From the NCBI RefSeq assembly GCF_009295825.1, contig NZ_WHKF01000001.1, positions 709,088 to 773,087 of the forward strand: 64,000 nt of DNA, written 5' to 3'. The number at the start of each line of letters is the position of its first letter. Positions within the stretch are counted from its first letter, which is position 1. Shown one piece after another: positions 25,769 to 33,970 of the stretch. Below the pieces are notes generated by a model. The model had not been told where the DNA came from, made no database searches, and was given only the letters and a program-made list of their open reading frames with translations. A program made the translations under genes and the position numbers. The DNA comes from Marinifilum sp. N1E240 (GTDB lineage Bacteria > Bacteroidota > Bacteroidia > Bacteroidales > Marinifilaceae).

Positions 25769-27224
25769 TTTTCTTTTTGAAGAATTGCAATGGATTAATC
25801 TTTTTAAAGAAATCAATATAATTTTCAATATTAAAAACAGCCGAATCAGTTGTTGCCTTATAGGTTAAGACTATCCCTAATGGAAGGATTATTAATGATG
25901 ATATCCACATGCCAAGAGCTGGATCAAGAACTAGTTGTTTCGCAGCTCTTTCTCCTGTCATTGAAATGACATAGTAGAAGATAAAGAATAGAATAGAAAT
26001 AATTACTGGCATTCCCAAACCTCCTTTTCGAATTATCGCTCCTAGAGGTGCTCCGATAAAGAAAAATATCATACAGGCAAATGGCAATGTGAATTTACGA
26101 TGCCACTCATTAGTGAATTTTTTAATCCATTTTTCTTTTACCAAAAACTCACCTTCTTTTCGTGATGAATTTTCCCTTGCTTTTCGTGCAAAAGTTAAAG
26201 CATTACTAATAGATGTTAATTGCTTTGTCATTGGAATAACTTGAAAAAGAGAATCAACATCTTTAGTTTCTTTAAGTAGTTCTTTTACTTTGATCGAGTC
26301 TGATCGAAGTTTTCTTACATCTTTTTTGAAATAATGTTTGGCAAGTAAACTTTTTACGAAACGGCTCTTGTATTTTTTTAGTTCAGTGCTTAATGAATCT
26401 TCTGAATGACTCAATTGCTTTAAATTAAGCATTCTGTAGTTTTTGTTGTATCGATCTTCATCTCCACGCTTTAATTTATTGCTTCGCAGAGGTACATTGG
26501 TTTCGTAAACTCCAAATTTTATTCTTCGGGAAGGGTGTTTCTTGTCTCTAACTTTTTCTCGAACATCCTCATACATGTTACCACTATACAAAGTTAGCTT
26601 CATGTTTTGTTTGTCTTCAGAAGTCACCATTGTACCCGAATCAGCTACAGTTACATTTGTATTACCTCTATCACCTTTTCCTTTTCTATGATCGTAAATC
26701 AAAAGATCACGCATCATTCCCGTTTCCTTGTCTATTGGACCAACTTTAATGCTAAATCCAGGCAAATCATTAGTGAAAATACCTTCCTTTAGAATTAATT
26801 CTGGTTTTTGTTTTTTGATATCGAGAAGAAGGGAAGTTGTTTTTAATGATGCGATTGGCATTACGTAATTGGCGAAGAAGAATGCACTTAAACTGATACA
26901 AATAATAAGAACAATTAGTGGTCGCATAATTCTTTGCAATGATATTCCCGCGGCTTTCATTGCGGTTAACTCGTAATTTTCCCCCATGTTTCCAAAGGTC
27001 ATAATAGAAGCAAGTAAAATTGCTAATGGTAATGCCATTGGAACAAGAGTTGCCGAAACATAAAACAAAAATTCACCTATAACAATCCATTCCAAACCTT
27101 TTCCAACCAACTCATCGATATATCTCCATAAAAATTGCATTAGGAGAACAAACATACAGATGAAGAAGGTAAAGGTTAACGGACCTAGAAAACTTTTAAG
27201 TATAAATGAATGTAATCGTTTCAT
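25761..27224 (-). CDS. LptF/LptG-family lipopolysaccharide export permease
   Basis: The 487-residue inner-membrane protein has the YjgP/YjgQ layout. Three N-terminal transmembrane helices (about 12-32, 53-74 and 99-121) are followed by a large periplasmic beta-jellyroll (about 125-370) and three C-terminal helices (about 385-465). MTFGNMGENYELTAMKAAGIS is the conserved coupling-helix region that contacts LptB. With the LptB ATPase it extracts LPS and passes it to the periplasmic bridge. The charged insertion around residues 255-345 is longer than in enterobacterial LptF/G. Only one such gene is here, so F or G cannot be assigned. Confidence 0.9.
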   Translation of the reverse strand: MKRLHSFILKSFLGPLTFTFFICMFVLLMQFLWRYIDELVGKGLEWIVIGEFLFYVSATLVPMALPLAILLASIMTFGNMGENYELTAMKAAGISLQRIMRPLIVLIICISLSAFFFANYVMPIASLKTTSLLLDIKKQKPELILKEGIFTNDLPGFSIKVGPIDKETGMMRDLLIYDHRKGKGDRGNTNVTVADSGTMVTSEDKQNMKLTLYSGNMYEDVREKVRDKKHPSRRIKFGVYETNVPLRSNKLKRGDEDRYNKNYRMLNLKQLSHSEDSLSTELKKYKSRFVKSLLAKHYFKKDVRKLRSDSIKVKELLKETKDVDSLFQVIPMTKQLTSISNALTFARKARENSSRKEGEFLVKEKWIKKFTNEWHRKFTLPFACMIFFFIGAPLGAIIRKGGLGMPVIISILFFIFYYVISMTGERAAKQLVLDPALGMWISSLIILPLGIVLTYKATTDSAVFNIENYIDFFKKINPLQFFKKKNA

Positions 27225-27294
27225 TCCAGAATATTTTGGTTGATATCAACAATAAAAATAGATTGCTGATTTCATCAATAGTAAAAACAATAAG

Positions 27295-27328
27295 CTAAAA
27301 AAGACCAATTACATGAAGAAACTGGTCT
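27295..27328 (-). terminator. Terminator of the START-like gene
   Basis: On the minus strand AGACCAGTT pairs with AATTGGTCT around a 9-nt loop, followed by TTTTTT. It separates the START-like gene from the LptF/G operon. Confidence 0.7.
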
Positions 27329-27388
27329 CTCAAGCTTACAAAAATAAGCTATTTTATTCAGGATTTGGCGATATGATGTGTTAAAAAA

Positions 27389-27763
27389 TCATATACCTAA
27401 TACATGTTTTAATTCTGAAATTTGGGAATCCCAAAGTTCAATACTCTCATCGATTTCATCCTCTTCTGCAAAGTCAGTAATAATCAATGATAAATCGTTG
27501 GTTAGAGCATCAATTTCAATTCTAAATTCAAAAAAGCTCTCGTCGTCTTCGCTATCCAACCAATGGAATCGAATTAATCGATTGTCTTTTTTTGATAGCA
27601 GTTCGGCTTGTTGTTCTGAGCCATCCCAGAAAAAAGTATAAACTTTTCCTTTTTGATTTACATCGTCAGCAAACCACTCAGATAGACCACTTGCACTGCT
27701 TAATCTATCGAAAATAACTTTCTGAGAAGCTTGAAGTACGTATTCCAGTTCAAATTTTTTCAT
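27389..27763 (-). CDS. START-like (SRPBCC-fold) domain protein
   Basis: I chose the ATG at 27763 (MKKFELEYVLQASQKVIFDR), four codons inside the longest frame, because it matches the usual N-terminus of these proteins. The 124-residue protein is a single START/AHSA1-like helix-grip domain: SASGLSEWFADDVN, then FFWDGSEQQAELL, FHWLDSEDDESFFEFRIEID and a C-terminal helix ISELKHVLGI. This short acidic family is common in Bacteroidota; ligand and role are unknown. It has its own promoter, a long leader with a hairpin, and a terminator. Confidence 0.85.
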   Translation of the reverse strand: MKKFELEYVLQASQKVIFDRLSSASGLSEWFADDVNQKGKVYTFFWDGSEQQAELLSKKDNRLIRFHWLDSEDDESFFEFRIEIDALTNDLSLIITDFAEEDEIDESIELWDSQISELKHVLGI

Positions 27764-27798
27764 TGATTGGGGCATAAATTTTTTGATAATAAATATAG

Positions 27799-27828
27799 GG
27801 AGAACTCTACTTTTTCAAAAAGCTCTCC
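27799..27828 (-). promoter_or_regulatory. Stem-loop in the 5' leader of the START-like gene
   Basis: On the minus strand GGAGAGCT pairs with AGTTCTCC (one mismatch), with TTTTT/AAAAA pairing possible inside. It is not followed by a T-run, so it is not a terminator. It lies about 36 nt before the start codon in a leader of roughly 115 nt. Confidence 0.45.
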
Positions 27829-27886
27829 ATGTATTAAAATACGACACTAATAAGGTGAGATGTAAGTCAATACTTAAAAATTGACG

Positions 27887-27894
27887 CAAAGATA
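27887..27894 (-). promoter_or_regulatory. -7 promoter element of the START-like gene
   Basis: TATCTTTG on the minus strand fits TAnnTTTG. Transcription from here would give a leader of about 115 nt. Confidence 0.55.
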
Positions 27895-28077
27895 CTTAAG
27901 AATTATTTAAATATAAAAAACTAAGCAAAATCTTTATACAAACTCATACTGTTAATCCTATTTATGTCATCAATATGGTATAAGGTAAGTAAAAAATTAC
28001 AATTCTTTAAATTTGGTAATTTGATATTTTTTTGAAAAAATAATTGGGATTGGCTTTTTTTAAACAAAAAAGGATTC

Positions 28078-28085
28078 TATATTTG
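28078..28085 (+). promoter_or_regulatory. -7 promoter element of the first tRNA-Met
   Basis: TATATTTG fits the consensus exactly, 17 bp before the tRNA. The surrounding block (TTTAAACAAAAAAGGATTC and GCACCGCA) is repeated before the second tRNA. Confidence 0.75.
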
Positions 28086-28102
28086 CACCGCATTAGAAAA
28101 AC

Positions 28103-28176
28103 GGCGAGGTAGCTCAGCTGGTTAGAGCGCGTGATTCATAATCACGAGGTCGGCGGTTCAAGCCCGCCTCTCGCTA
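28103..28176 (+). tRNA. tRNA-Met (anticodon CAT), copy 1
   Basis: The 74-nt sequence folds as a cloverleaf: acceptor GGCGAGG/TCTCGCT, D-stem GCTC/GAGC, anticodon stem CGTGA/TCACG with loop TTCATAA, T-stem GGCGG/CCGCC with loop TTCAAGC, and discriminator A. CCA is not encoded. A CAT anticodon can mean elongator Met, initiator Met or lysidine-modified Ile. The G1-U72 wobble and lack of the GGG/CCC anticodon-stem triplet argue against initiator. I favour elongator Met, with Ile2 not excluded. Confidence 0.88.
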
Positions 28177-28180
28177 CTAA

Positions 28181-28216
28181 AAAAGGGAAACAGTGAAAAT
28201 TGTTTCCCTTTTTTTA
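28181..28216 (+). terminator. Terminator of tRNA-Met copy 1
   Basis: AAAAGGGAAACA pairs with TGTTTCCCTTTT around an 8-nt loop, ending in a T-run. Confidence 0.85.
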
Positions 28217-28366
28217 TGCTCGAAATTGGAACAACTTTATCTTTAAAAATATTTTAATATTTTTTTTAATGCGTAACATTTCTGTATAACAGATAGTTTA
28301 ATGAGCACAGCTTGGAATGATTGTTTTTTTTCAGAAAAAAGATTTTTTTTAAACAAAAAAGGATTC

Positions 28367-28374
28367 TATATTTG
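28367..28374 (+). promoter_or_regulatory. -7 promoter element of the second tRNA-Met
   Basis: TATATTTG, 19 bp before the second tRNA, in a context copied from the first promoter. Confidence 0.75.
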
Positions 28375-28393
28375 CACCGCAATCAAGCAAAAC

Positions 28394-28467
28394 GGCGAGG
28401 TAGCTCAGCTGGTTAGAGCGCGTGATTCATAATCACGAGGTCGGCGGTTCAAGCCCGCCTCTCGCTA
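28394..28467 (+). tRNA. tRNA-Met (anticodon CAT), copy 2
   Basis: This is identical over all 74 nt to the copy 291 bp upstream, with the same cloverleaf and anticodon. It has its own promoter and terminator, so each copy is an independent transcription unit. The same caution about Met versus Ile2 identity applies. Confidence 0.88.
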
Positions 28468-28469
28468 CT

Positions 28470-28505
28470 AAAAGGGGAAACAATGAAAATTGTTTCCCCT
28501 TTTTT
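28470..28505 (+). terminator. Terminator of tRNA-Met copy 2
   Basis: AAAGGGGAAACA pairs with TGTTTCCCCTTT, followed by T-rich sequence. The stem differs from copy 1 by one extra G-C pair, with both arms changed together. Confidence 0.85.
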
Positions 28506-28676
28506 CATATCCTTAATTTTCTCTTTCTAAATCATGATGATTTCGATTCATTGGTGATTAATTTGATGAATTATCAAAGTTTTTATAAAAAAAACACTTG
28601 TTAATCTAACATTAACCCTCTTGTTAATCTACTCCCTTTATATTAGTTGCCGAATTAATAATTAGATTTTTATCGA

Positions 28677-30851
28677 ATGAGACTATTTGTACTAACCTCT
28701 TTTATTGGACTTATTTTTTTTAGTTCATGTTCTATTAAGAAGGAAGAAAGTTCAGCGTTGGGTTTTGTAGATCCTACTATTGGGAATGTTGGTCATATAT
28801 TACAGCCCACCAGACCCACAGTTCAGTTGCCTAATCAAATGACAAGAATGTATCCTGATAGGAAGGATTATTTGGATGATCAGATTTCAAAATTTCCATT
28901 AAATGTAGTTTCTCATCGAATAGCTAGTGCTTTTTCAGTAAAACCATCAGTAGGAGATGTGAATGCAGAAAAATGGAATGAAAGGTTGACCTACGATCAC
29001 GATCTGGAAGTTACCAGACCTTGGTATTATTCAACACAGTTGATAGATATTGAAGCAAAAGTAGAATATACAGTTGGAGAAAAAACAGGAATATTCAGAT
29101 TTATCTATCCTAATGGAGTAAAAAAGAACCTTCATTTCGATCACTATTTTAAGAATGGTAATTTTCAAACAGAAAAGAATGTTATAACAGGTTTAGAAAC
29201 ATTTGATAATGTAAAAATATACTTGTACGCCACTTTATCAGGGAAACCTGTGTTTGAATTGGAAGATGATAAGTTATTGGCAAGTTATGCTGAAAATTCT
29301 GAGTCTGAAGTAGAATTAAAGTATGCGACCTCTTTTATTAGTGTTAATCAAGCCAAATTAAATTATGAGGCTGAGTTAATTAATGTATCATTTGAGGAAT
29401 TACAAGCCAAAGGGGAACTAGCCTGGAGTAAAGTTATTAATCAGATTGAAGTAGAAGGAGGAACTGAAGCTCAAAAACGAAGTTTTTATACTTCTTTGTA
29501 TCGTTGTTACGAGAGAATGACGAATATCTCAGAAGGAGGAAAGTATTTTAGTGGTTTTGACAATAAGATTCACAAAGGAGAACGCCCATTTTATGTTGAT
29601 GATTGGGTTTGGGATACTTATTTAGCTCAGCATCCATTAAGAATGATTTTGCAGCCAGATGTGGAAGCCGATATGTTGCAATCTTACGTTGATATGTATA
29701 AGCAAAGTGGTTGGGTTCCACAATTTCCGGTAATATATGGTGATCATGCATGTATGAATGGATTCCATTCTTCCATTACATTTTGGGATGCTTATCAGAA
29801 AGGAATACGAAATTTTGATGTAGATAAGGCATTTGAAGGAATGCTGAAAAATGCGGAAGAAGCAACCATGTTGCCATGGAGAAATGGTGAGAAGTGTGAG
29901 TTGGATGATTTCTATCATAGAGAAGGATTTTACCCTGCTATTAAGGAAGGTGAAAAAGAACCATGCTCCAGAGTACATTCTTTTGAAAACAGACAGGCTG
30001 TAGCTATTACATTGGGACATTCTTACGATGATTGGGCTTTGGCTGAAATGGCAAAAGAGCTTAAACAGGATAAAGTTTACGAGAAGTATATTCCTCGTGC
30101 AAAGAATTACATCAATTTATGGCACCCTGAAAAGAAAATGTTCTTGCCTAAAGACGGGAATGGCAAATGGATTGATATTGATCCAAAATTTGATGGTGGT
30201 ATGGGAGCCAGATCGTATTACGATGAGAATAATGGTTGGACCTACTTGTGGCAAACACAACATGATGTTGAAGGATTGATCTCATTAATGGGAGGAACTT
30301 CACAGTTTGAAGCCAATTTGGACCAAATGTTTCGTGAAGATTTAGGTCGTAGTAAGTTTGAATTTTGGGCAAAACTACCTGATGCTACTGGATTAGTAGG
30401 GCAGTTTTCAATGGGTAATGAACCAAGTTTTCACATTCCATATTTGTTCAATTATACCAATTCACCATGGAAAACACAGAAGTGGACTCGCTTTTTGCTA
30501 GATGTTTGGTTTAAGGATAATATTTTTGGAATTCCAGGTGATGAAGATGGTGGAGGAATGACAGCATTTGTTGTATTTACTTCAATGGGATTTTATCCTG
30601 TGACTCCAGGTTTGCCTGTTTATACAATTACAAGCCCTCTTTTCGAGAAAGTAAAGATCAATTTAGAAAACGGTAAAAGCTTTACCATGATTGCGAACAA
30701 TTGTTCGAAACGAAATAAATACATTCAATCTGCCAAGCTAAATGGTAAAGTACTTGAAAAACCATGGTTTACACATGAAGATTTGATGAATGGAGCAACT
30801 ATTGAATTGGAAATGGGAGAGTTGCCAAATAAAAGTTGGGGAGTAAAATAA
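28677..30851 (+). CDS. GH92 family alpha-mannosidase-type lipoprotein
   Basis: The 724-residue protein has a lipobox (IFFSSC, Cys19), so it is probably on the cell surface or in the periplasm. The N-terminal GH92 domain begins GFVDPTIGN. The (alpha/alpha)6 barrel carries DDWVWDTYLAQHPL, MGNEPSFHIPYLFNYT, which contains the family's Glu of GNEP, and GDEDGGGMTAFVVFTSMGFYP. GH92 enzymes are calcium-dependent exo-alpha-mannosidases for glycoprotein and yeast glycans. The last motif reads GDED where many members have GN(D/E)D, a mild departure that may affect specificity. No SusC/SusD pair is adjacent, so it is not in a polysaccharide locus. Confidence 0.92.
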   Translation: MRLFVLTSFIGLIFFSSCSIKKEESSALGFVDPTIGNVGHILQPTRPTVQLPNQMTRMYPDRKDYLDDQISKFPLNVVSHRIASAFSVKPSVGDVNAEKWNERLTYDHDLEVTRPWYYSTQLIDIEAKVEYTVGEKTGIFRFIYPNGVKKNLHFDHYFKNGNFQTEKNVITGLETFDNVKIYLYATLSGKPVFELEDDKLLASYAENSESEVELKYATSFISVNQAKLNYEAELINVSFEELQAKGELAWSKVINQIEVEGGTEAQKRSFYTSLYRCYERMTNISEGGKYFSGFDNKIHKGERPFYVDDWVWDTYLAQHPLRMILQPDVEADMLQSYVDMYKQSGWVPQFPVIYGDHACMNGFHSSITFWDAYQKGIRNFDVDKAFEGMLKNAEEATMLPWRNGEKCELDDFYHREGFYPAIKEGEKEPCSRVHSFENRQAVAITLGHSYDDWALAEMAKELKQDKVYEKYIPRAKNYINLWHPEKKMFLPKDGNGKWIDIDPKFDGGMGARSYYDENNGWTYLWQTQHDVEGLISLMGGTSQFEANLDQMFREDLGRSKFEFWAKLPDATGLVGQFSMGNEPSFHIPYLFNYTNSPWKTQKWTRFLLDVWFKDNIFGIPGDEDGGGMTAFVVFTSMGFYPVTPGLPVYTITSPLFEKVKINLENGKSFTMIANNCSKRNKYIQSAKLNGKVLEKPWFTHEDLMNGATIELEMGELPNKSWGVK

Positions 30852-30914
30852 CAACCATTTAAATATAGGGTGTAAAATCCTGAATAATACATAGTAAAAG
30901 AAAATAGAGGATAG

Positions 30915-30940
30915 GGTCGGCATTTTGTCGACCTTATTTA
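30915..30940 (+). terminator. Possible weak terminator after the GH92 gene
   Basis: GGTCG pairs with CGACC around a 9-nt loop, followed by TTATTTATTTT. A short stem, but in the right place. Confidence 0.4.
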
Positions 30941-30963
30941 TTTTCATAGGATTTCAAATCCTT

Positions 30964-30971
30964 TATCTTTG
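30964..30971 (+). promoter_or_regulatory. -7 promoter element of the DUF4494 gene
   Basis: TATCTTTG fits TAnnTTTG, 30 bp before the ATG at 31002. Confidence 0.55.
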
Positions 30972-31001
30972 TTATCCTTTAAAAATTTAAACATCTATAT
31001 C

Positions 31002-31511
31002 ATGACAAATAATTGGTTCGAGTGCAAAGTAAAATATGTTAAAATTGACGAAGTATCGGGTAAAGAAAAGAAAGTATCTGAGCCATATTTGGTAGATGCA
31101 ATGTCGTTTACCGAAGCTGAAGCGAGAATTCACAAAGAATTGGAGCAAATGATAAGTGGTGAATTTAATGTTACCAATATTAGTAAATCTAATGTTGTAG
31201 AATTGTATCCAAACGAAAATGGAGATCGCTGGTATAAAGCAAAAGTTAGTTTTGTAGATGTTGATGAAGCATCAGGAAAAGAGAAGAAGGCAAACCAATA
31301 TATGTTGGCTGAAGCGAACAATGTAAAAGAAGCTTATGAGTTTTTGGAAGACTGTTTAAGCGATATGATTGTACCTTTCGAGATTCCCGCAATTACGGAA
31401 AGTCCAATCATGGATGTTTTCCCATTTTTTACAGATGAAGTTAACGAAGAGATTCCAGAAAACTTAAAACCAATTTCGGAAATTGAGCCGAATGAAAATG
31501 AATTTGAATAG
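31002..31511 (+). CDS. DUF4494 domain protein
   Basis: I start at MTNNWFECKVKYVKID, the typical DUF4494 N-terminus (169 residues); an upstream in-frame ATG would add 11 residues overlapping the leader. The protein contains two similar halves: FECKVKYVKIDEVSGKEKKV...EAEARIHKEL and WYKAKVSFVDVDEASGKEKKA...EAYEFLED. This internal duplication is visible by eye. The C-terminus is acidic. The family is almost restricted to Bacteroidota and has no known function. It is cytoplasmic (no signal) and has its own promoter and terminator. Confidence 0.85.
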   Translation: MTNNWFECKVKYVKIDEVSGKEKKVSEPYLVDAMSFTEAEARIHKELEQMISGEFNVTNISKSNVVELYPNENGDRWYKAKVSFVDVDEASGKEKKANQYMLAEANNVKEAYEFLEDCLSDMIVPFEIPAITESPIMDVFPFFTDEVNEEIPENLKPISEIEPNENEFE

Positions 31512-31536
31512 ATCAGAATTTTCTGATCAGGTTTTT
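31511..31536 (+). terminator. Terminator of the DUF4494 gene
   Basis: GATCAGAATTTTCTGATC is an 18-nt palindrome followed by AGGTTTTTT. Confidence 0.65.
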
Positions 31537-31693
31537 TACGGAAACGTTTGTTTTCTGTTGAAAAACATACATGTTAGGTTCTTGTTTTTGTTGTTTTTAT
31601 ATGTGTAACATGTAGATTAATAGCTGTTTGAGTGAATGGTTATGGTAAGTGCTAATTTTTACTTTTTTCTTCGGTAAAAAATCTTTCTTCTTA

Positions 31694-31701
31694 TACATTT
31701 G
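31694..31701 (+). promoter_or_regulatory. -7 promoter element of aspA
   Basis: TACATTTG fits TAnnTTTG and would give a leader of about 100 nt. Upstream, CATGTTA (about 31569) and TAACATG (about 31606) form a spaced inverted repeat that could be an operator; the regulator is unknown. Confidence 0.5.
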
Positions 31702-31806
31702 TTCCCACAAACAAACACAAATTATTCATGCAATGGCATTCTTAAATTTTGAAAAGGGGATATTTCAAAATTTACTAAGGAGTCAGGCAAAAAGTATAAT
31801 CACACA

Positions 31807-33213
31807 ATGAAAACAAGAACTGAGCACGACCTAATTGGATACAAAGAAGTTCCTGAAGAGGCTTATTACGGTATTCAAACTTTACGAGCAATTGAAAATT
31901 TCAATATTTGCGGAGTTAAACTTAGTGCTTACCCTAAGTTTATTAAAGGTTTAACAATGGTGAAATGGGCCGCAGCCAAAGCGAATAACGAGCTTGGTTT
32001 GATGGCTACAGATACAACCGATGCTATTCTTAAAGCTTGTGAAGAGATTATTGATGGTAAATTTCACGAGAATTTTCCAGTTGATATGATTCAAGGTGGA
32101 GCAGGTACTTCTACCAATATGAATGTGAACGAGGTTATTGCTAACCGAGGATTGGAAATTTTGGGTTACCAAAAAGGAGAGTACGATCATTGTCATCCAA
32201 ATAATCACGTTAATTTATCTCAATCAACAAATGATGCATATCCAACAGGAATTAAAATTGCATTGATTTTGATGAATGAGGATTTAGTTGCTGGATTAAA
32301 AAGCCTAATTGAAGCATTCCGCGCTAAAGGAGAAGAATTCAAGGATGTTTTGAAGATGGGTAGAACTCAACTTCAGGATGCGGTTCCAATGACCTTAGGA
32401 CAAGAGTTTGAAGCTTGGGCTGTAACACTTGAAGAGGAAATTGAGAGATTGAATCAGAATGCTAAATTGTTCCTTGAAGTAAATATGGGAGCAACTGCAA
32501 TTGGAACTGGTATCAACTCAGAGCCTGAATATTCAGATAAGTGTGTGAAACACTTGCGTGATATCACCAACCTGGATATTGTTTTAGCTGGTAACTTGAT
32601 TGAAGCAACTCCAGATACAGGATCATATGTAATGTATTCATCAGCAGTTAAGCGTTTGGCAGTTAAATTGTCGAAAATTTGTAACGATTTACGTTTGCTT
32701 TCTTCTGGTCCTCGTTGTGGATTCAACGAAATTAACTTGCCAAAAATGCAACCAGGATCATCTATCATGCCAGGAAAAGTAAATCCTGTAATTCCTGAGG
32801 TTGTAAATCAGATTGCATATAAAGTTATTGGTAATGATTTGACTGTTACATTTGCTGCAGAAGCAGGACAATTGCAGTTGAATGTAATGGAGCCTGTATT
32901 GGTTCGTGCGATTCTTGAATCAATGGAAATGTTGGAGAATGGAATGGCAACATTAAAAGAGCGTTGCATTGAAGGAATTACTGCTAACGAAGAACATTGT
33001 AAAGAAATGGTATTAAACAGCATCGGAATTGTAACAGCTGTTAATCCAACATTAGGATATGAAGCTTCTTCTCGTATTGCTAAAAGAGCTTTGGCAGAAA
33101 ACAGAAGTGTTTACGATTTAATTCTTGAAGAAGGATTATTGAGTAAGGAGAAGTTAGACGAAATTCTTTCTCCTGAAAGAATGATCAAGCCTCAAAAGTT
33201 TGTGAAGGCTTAA
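31807..33213 (+). CDS. aspA: Aspartate ammonia-lyase
   Basis: The 468-residue enzyme reversibly deaminates aspartate to fumarate. The superfamily signature GSSIMPGKVNP is present with the following PVIPEVVNQ, and the N-terminus EHDLIGYKEVPEEAYYGIQT is typical of AspA. It shares its fold with class II fumarase; the N-terminal pattern and the PVIPE extension favour aspartase. Fumarate made here could feed fumarate respiration, in keeping with a facultative anaerobe. It is monocistronic, with its own promoter and terminator. Confidence 0.93.
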   Translation: MKTRTEHDLIGYKEVPEEAYYGIQTLRAIENFNICGVKLSAYPKFIKGLTMVKWAAAKANNELGLMATDTTDAILKACEEIIDGKFHENFPVDMIQGGAGTSTNMNVNEVIANRGLEILGYQKGEYDHCHPNNHVNLSQSTNDAYPTGIKIALILMNEDLVAGLKSLIEAFRAKGEEFKDVLKMGRTQLQDAVPMTLGQEFEAWAVTLEEEIERLNQNAKLFLEVNMGATAIGTGINSEPEYSDKCVKHLRDITNLDIVLAGNLIEATPDTGSYVMYSSAVKRLAVKLSKICNDLRLLSSGPRCGFNEINLPKMQPGSSIMPGKVNPVIPEVVNQIAYKVIGNDLTVTFAAEAGQLQLNVMEPVLVRAILESMEMLENGMATLKERCIEGITANEEHCKEMVLNSIGIVTAVNPTLGYEASSRIAKRALAENRSVYDLILEEGLLSKEKLDEILSPERMIKPQKFVKA

Positions 33214-33249
33214 ATAACAATACTCTATCATAAGAGTTCTTGGCGCACT

Positions 33250-33290
33250 AAAGAGGTTGCTTCGTTTATCGAGGTCAACCTCTTTTATTT
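33250..33290 (+). terminator. Terminator of aspA
   Basis: AAAGAGGTTG pairs with CAACCTCTTT around a 16-nt loop, with TTTTATTTT following. Confidence 0.75.
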
Positions 33291-33331
33291 TGTGGAATAT
33301 TATTAAATTTATCTGATCAGAAATCTATGAC

Positions 33332-33829
33332 ATGACAGAAATAACTTTTAAGCCAATAGGAACAATTCGTACGCCGCACCTTTCTCGTGAGGGGATGCCA
33401 ATTCAGCCTTTAAGTGCAACGGGTATAAAAGCAAAGGTTGAGCTCAATCCTGAATATGTGGAAGGATTAATGGACCTGGAATCTTTCTCTCATGTTATTT
33501 TGCTGTATCATTTGCATGAATCGAATGGATACGATTTACAGGTAAAACCTTTTATGGATGATGTTATACATGGATTGTTTGCCACTAGAGCTCCACGTCG
33601 TCCGAATGCAATTGGGATGTCAACTGTAAGGCTTGTTGGTATTGAAGACAATATTCTGCATGTTGAGGATGTTGATATTTTAGATGGAACACCATTGCTT
33701 GATATCAAACCATTCTTTTCCAAGTTCGACAACAGACCAGATGCAGTTTCAGGTTGGTTGGATGAAACATGGAAAGAAAAGAATTATAAGATTAAATCAG
33801 ATAGAAGATTCTTAGAAAAGAAAAAGTAA
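33332..33829 (+). CDS. trmO: TrmO/TsaA-family tRNA methyltransferase (m6t6A37)
   Basis: The 165-residue protein is a single TrmO beta-barrel domain. FKPIGTIRTPH opens the domain, and RAPRRPNAIGMSTVRLV is the characteristic S-adenosylmethionine-binding loop. TrmO N6-methylates t6A37 of threonine tRNAs. The E. coli enzyme has an extra C-terminal domain that is missing here, as in many bacterial and archaeal homologues. Some relatives have unproven substrates, so the tRNA activity is inferred. It is followed by the 23-bp repeat array. Confidence 0.85.
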   Translation: MTEITFKPIGTIRTPHLSREGMPIQPLSATGIKAKVELNPEYVEGLMDLESFSHVILLYHLHESNGYDLQVKPFMDDVIHGLFATRAPRRPNAIGMSTVRLVGIEDNILHVEDVDILDGTPLLDIKPFFSKFDNRPDAVSGWLDETWKEKNYKIKSDRRFLEKKK

Positions 33830-33833
33830 TCTA

Positions 33834-33970
33834 CTCAAGTTGATTGGGGGATACTTCCCAAAATGTTTGGGTACTACTTCCCAAGTAGCTCGGGTAACAC
33901 TACTCAAGATGTTTGGGCAGTATTTCCCAAGATGTTTGGGTAACACTGCTCAAGTGGTTTGAATACTGAT
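33834..33970. repeat. Degenerate tandem array, six units of exactly 23 bp
   Basis: CYCAA anchors occur at 33834, 33857, 33880, 33903, 33926 and 33949, exactly every 23 bp. The consensus is about CYCAAGATGTTTGGGTAACACTR. Most units hold an inverted repeat (CCCAA-n5-TTGGG), so each can form a small hairpin. The array fills the whole gap between the convergent trmO and hemH genes and seems to replace a terminator there. Confidence 0.85.

Noticed and set aside
28677-30851. Polysaccharide-utilisation locus around the GH92 gene
   Set aside because: No SusC/SusD pair, anti-sigma/ECF pair or further glycoside hydrolase is adjacent.
30969-31001. Upstream start for the DUF4494 gene
   Set aside because: The extension begins between the -7 box and the usual family start, at or before the expected transcription start, and adds no conserved sequence.
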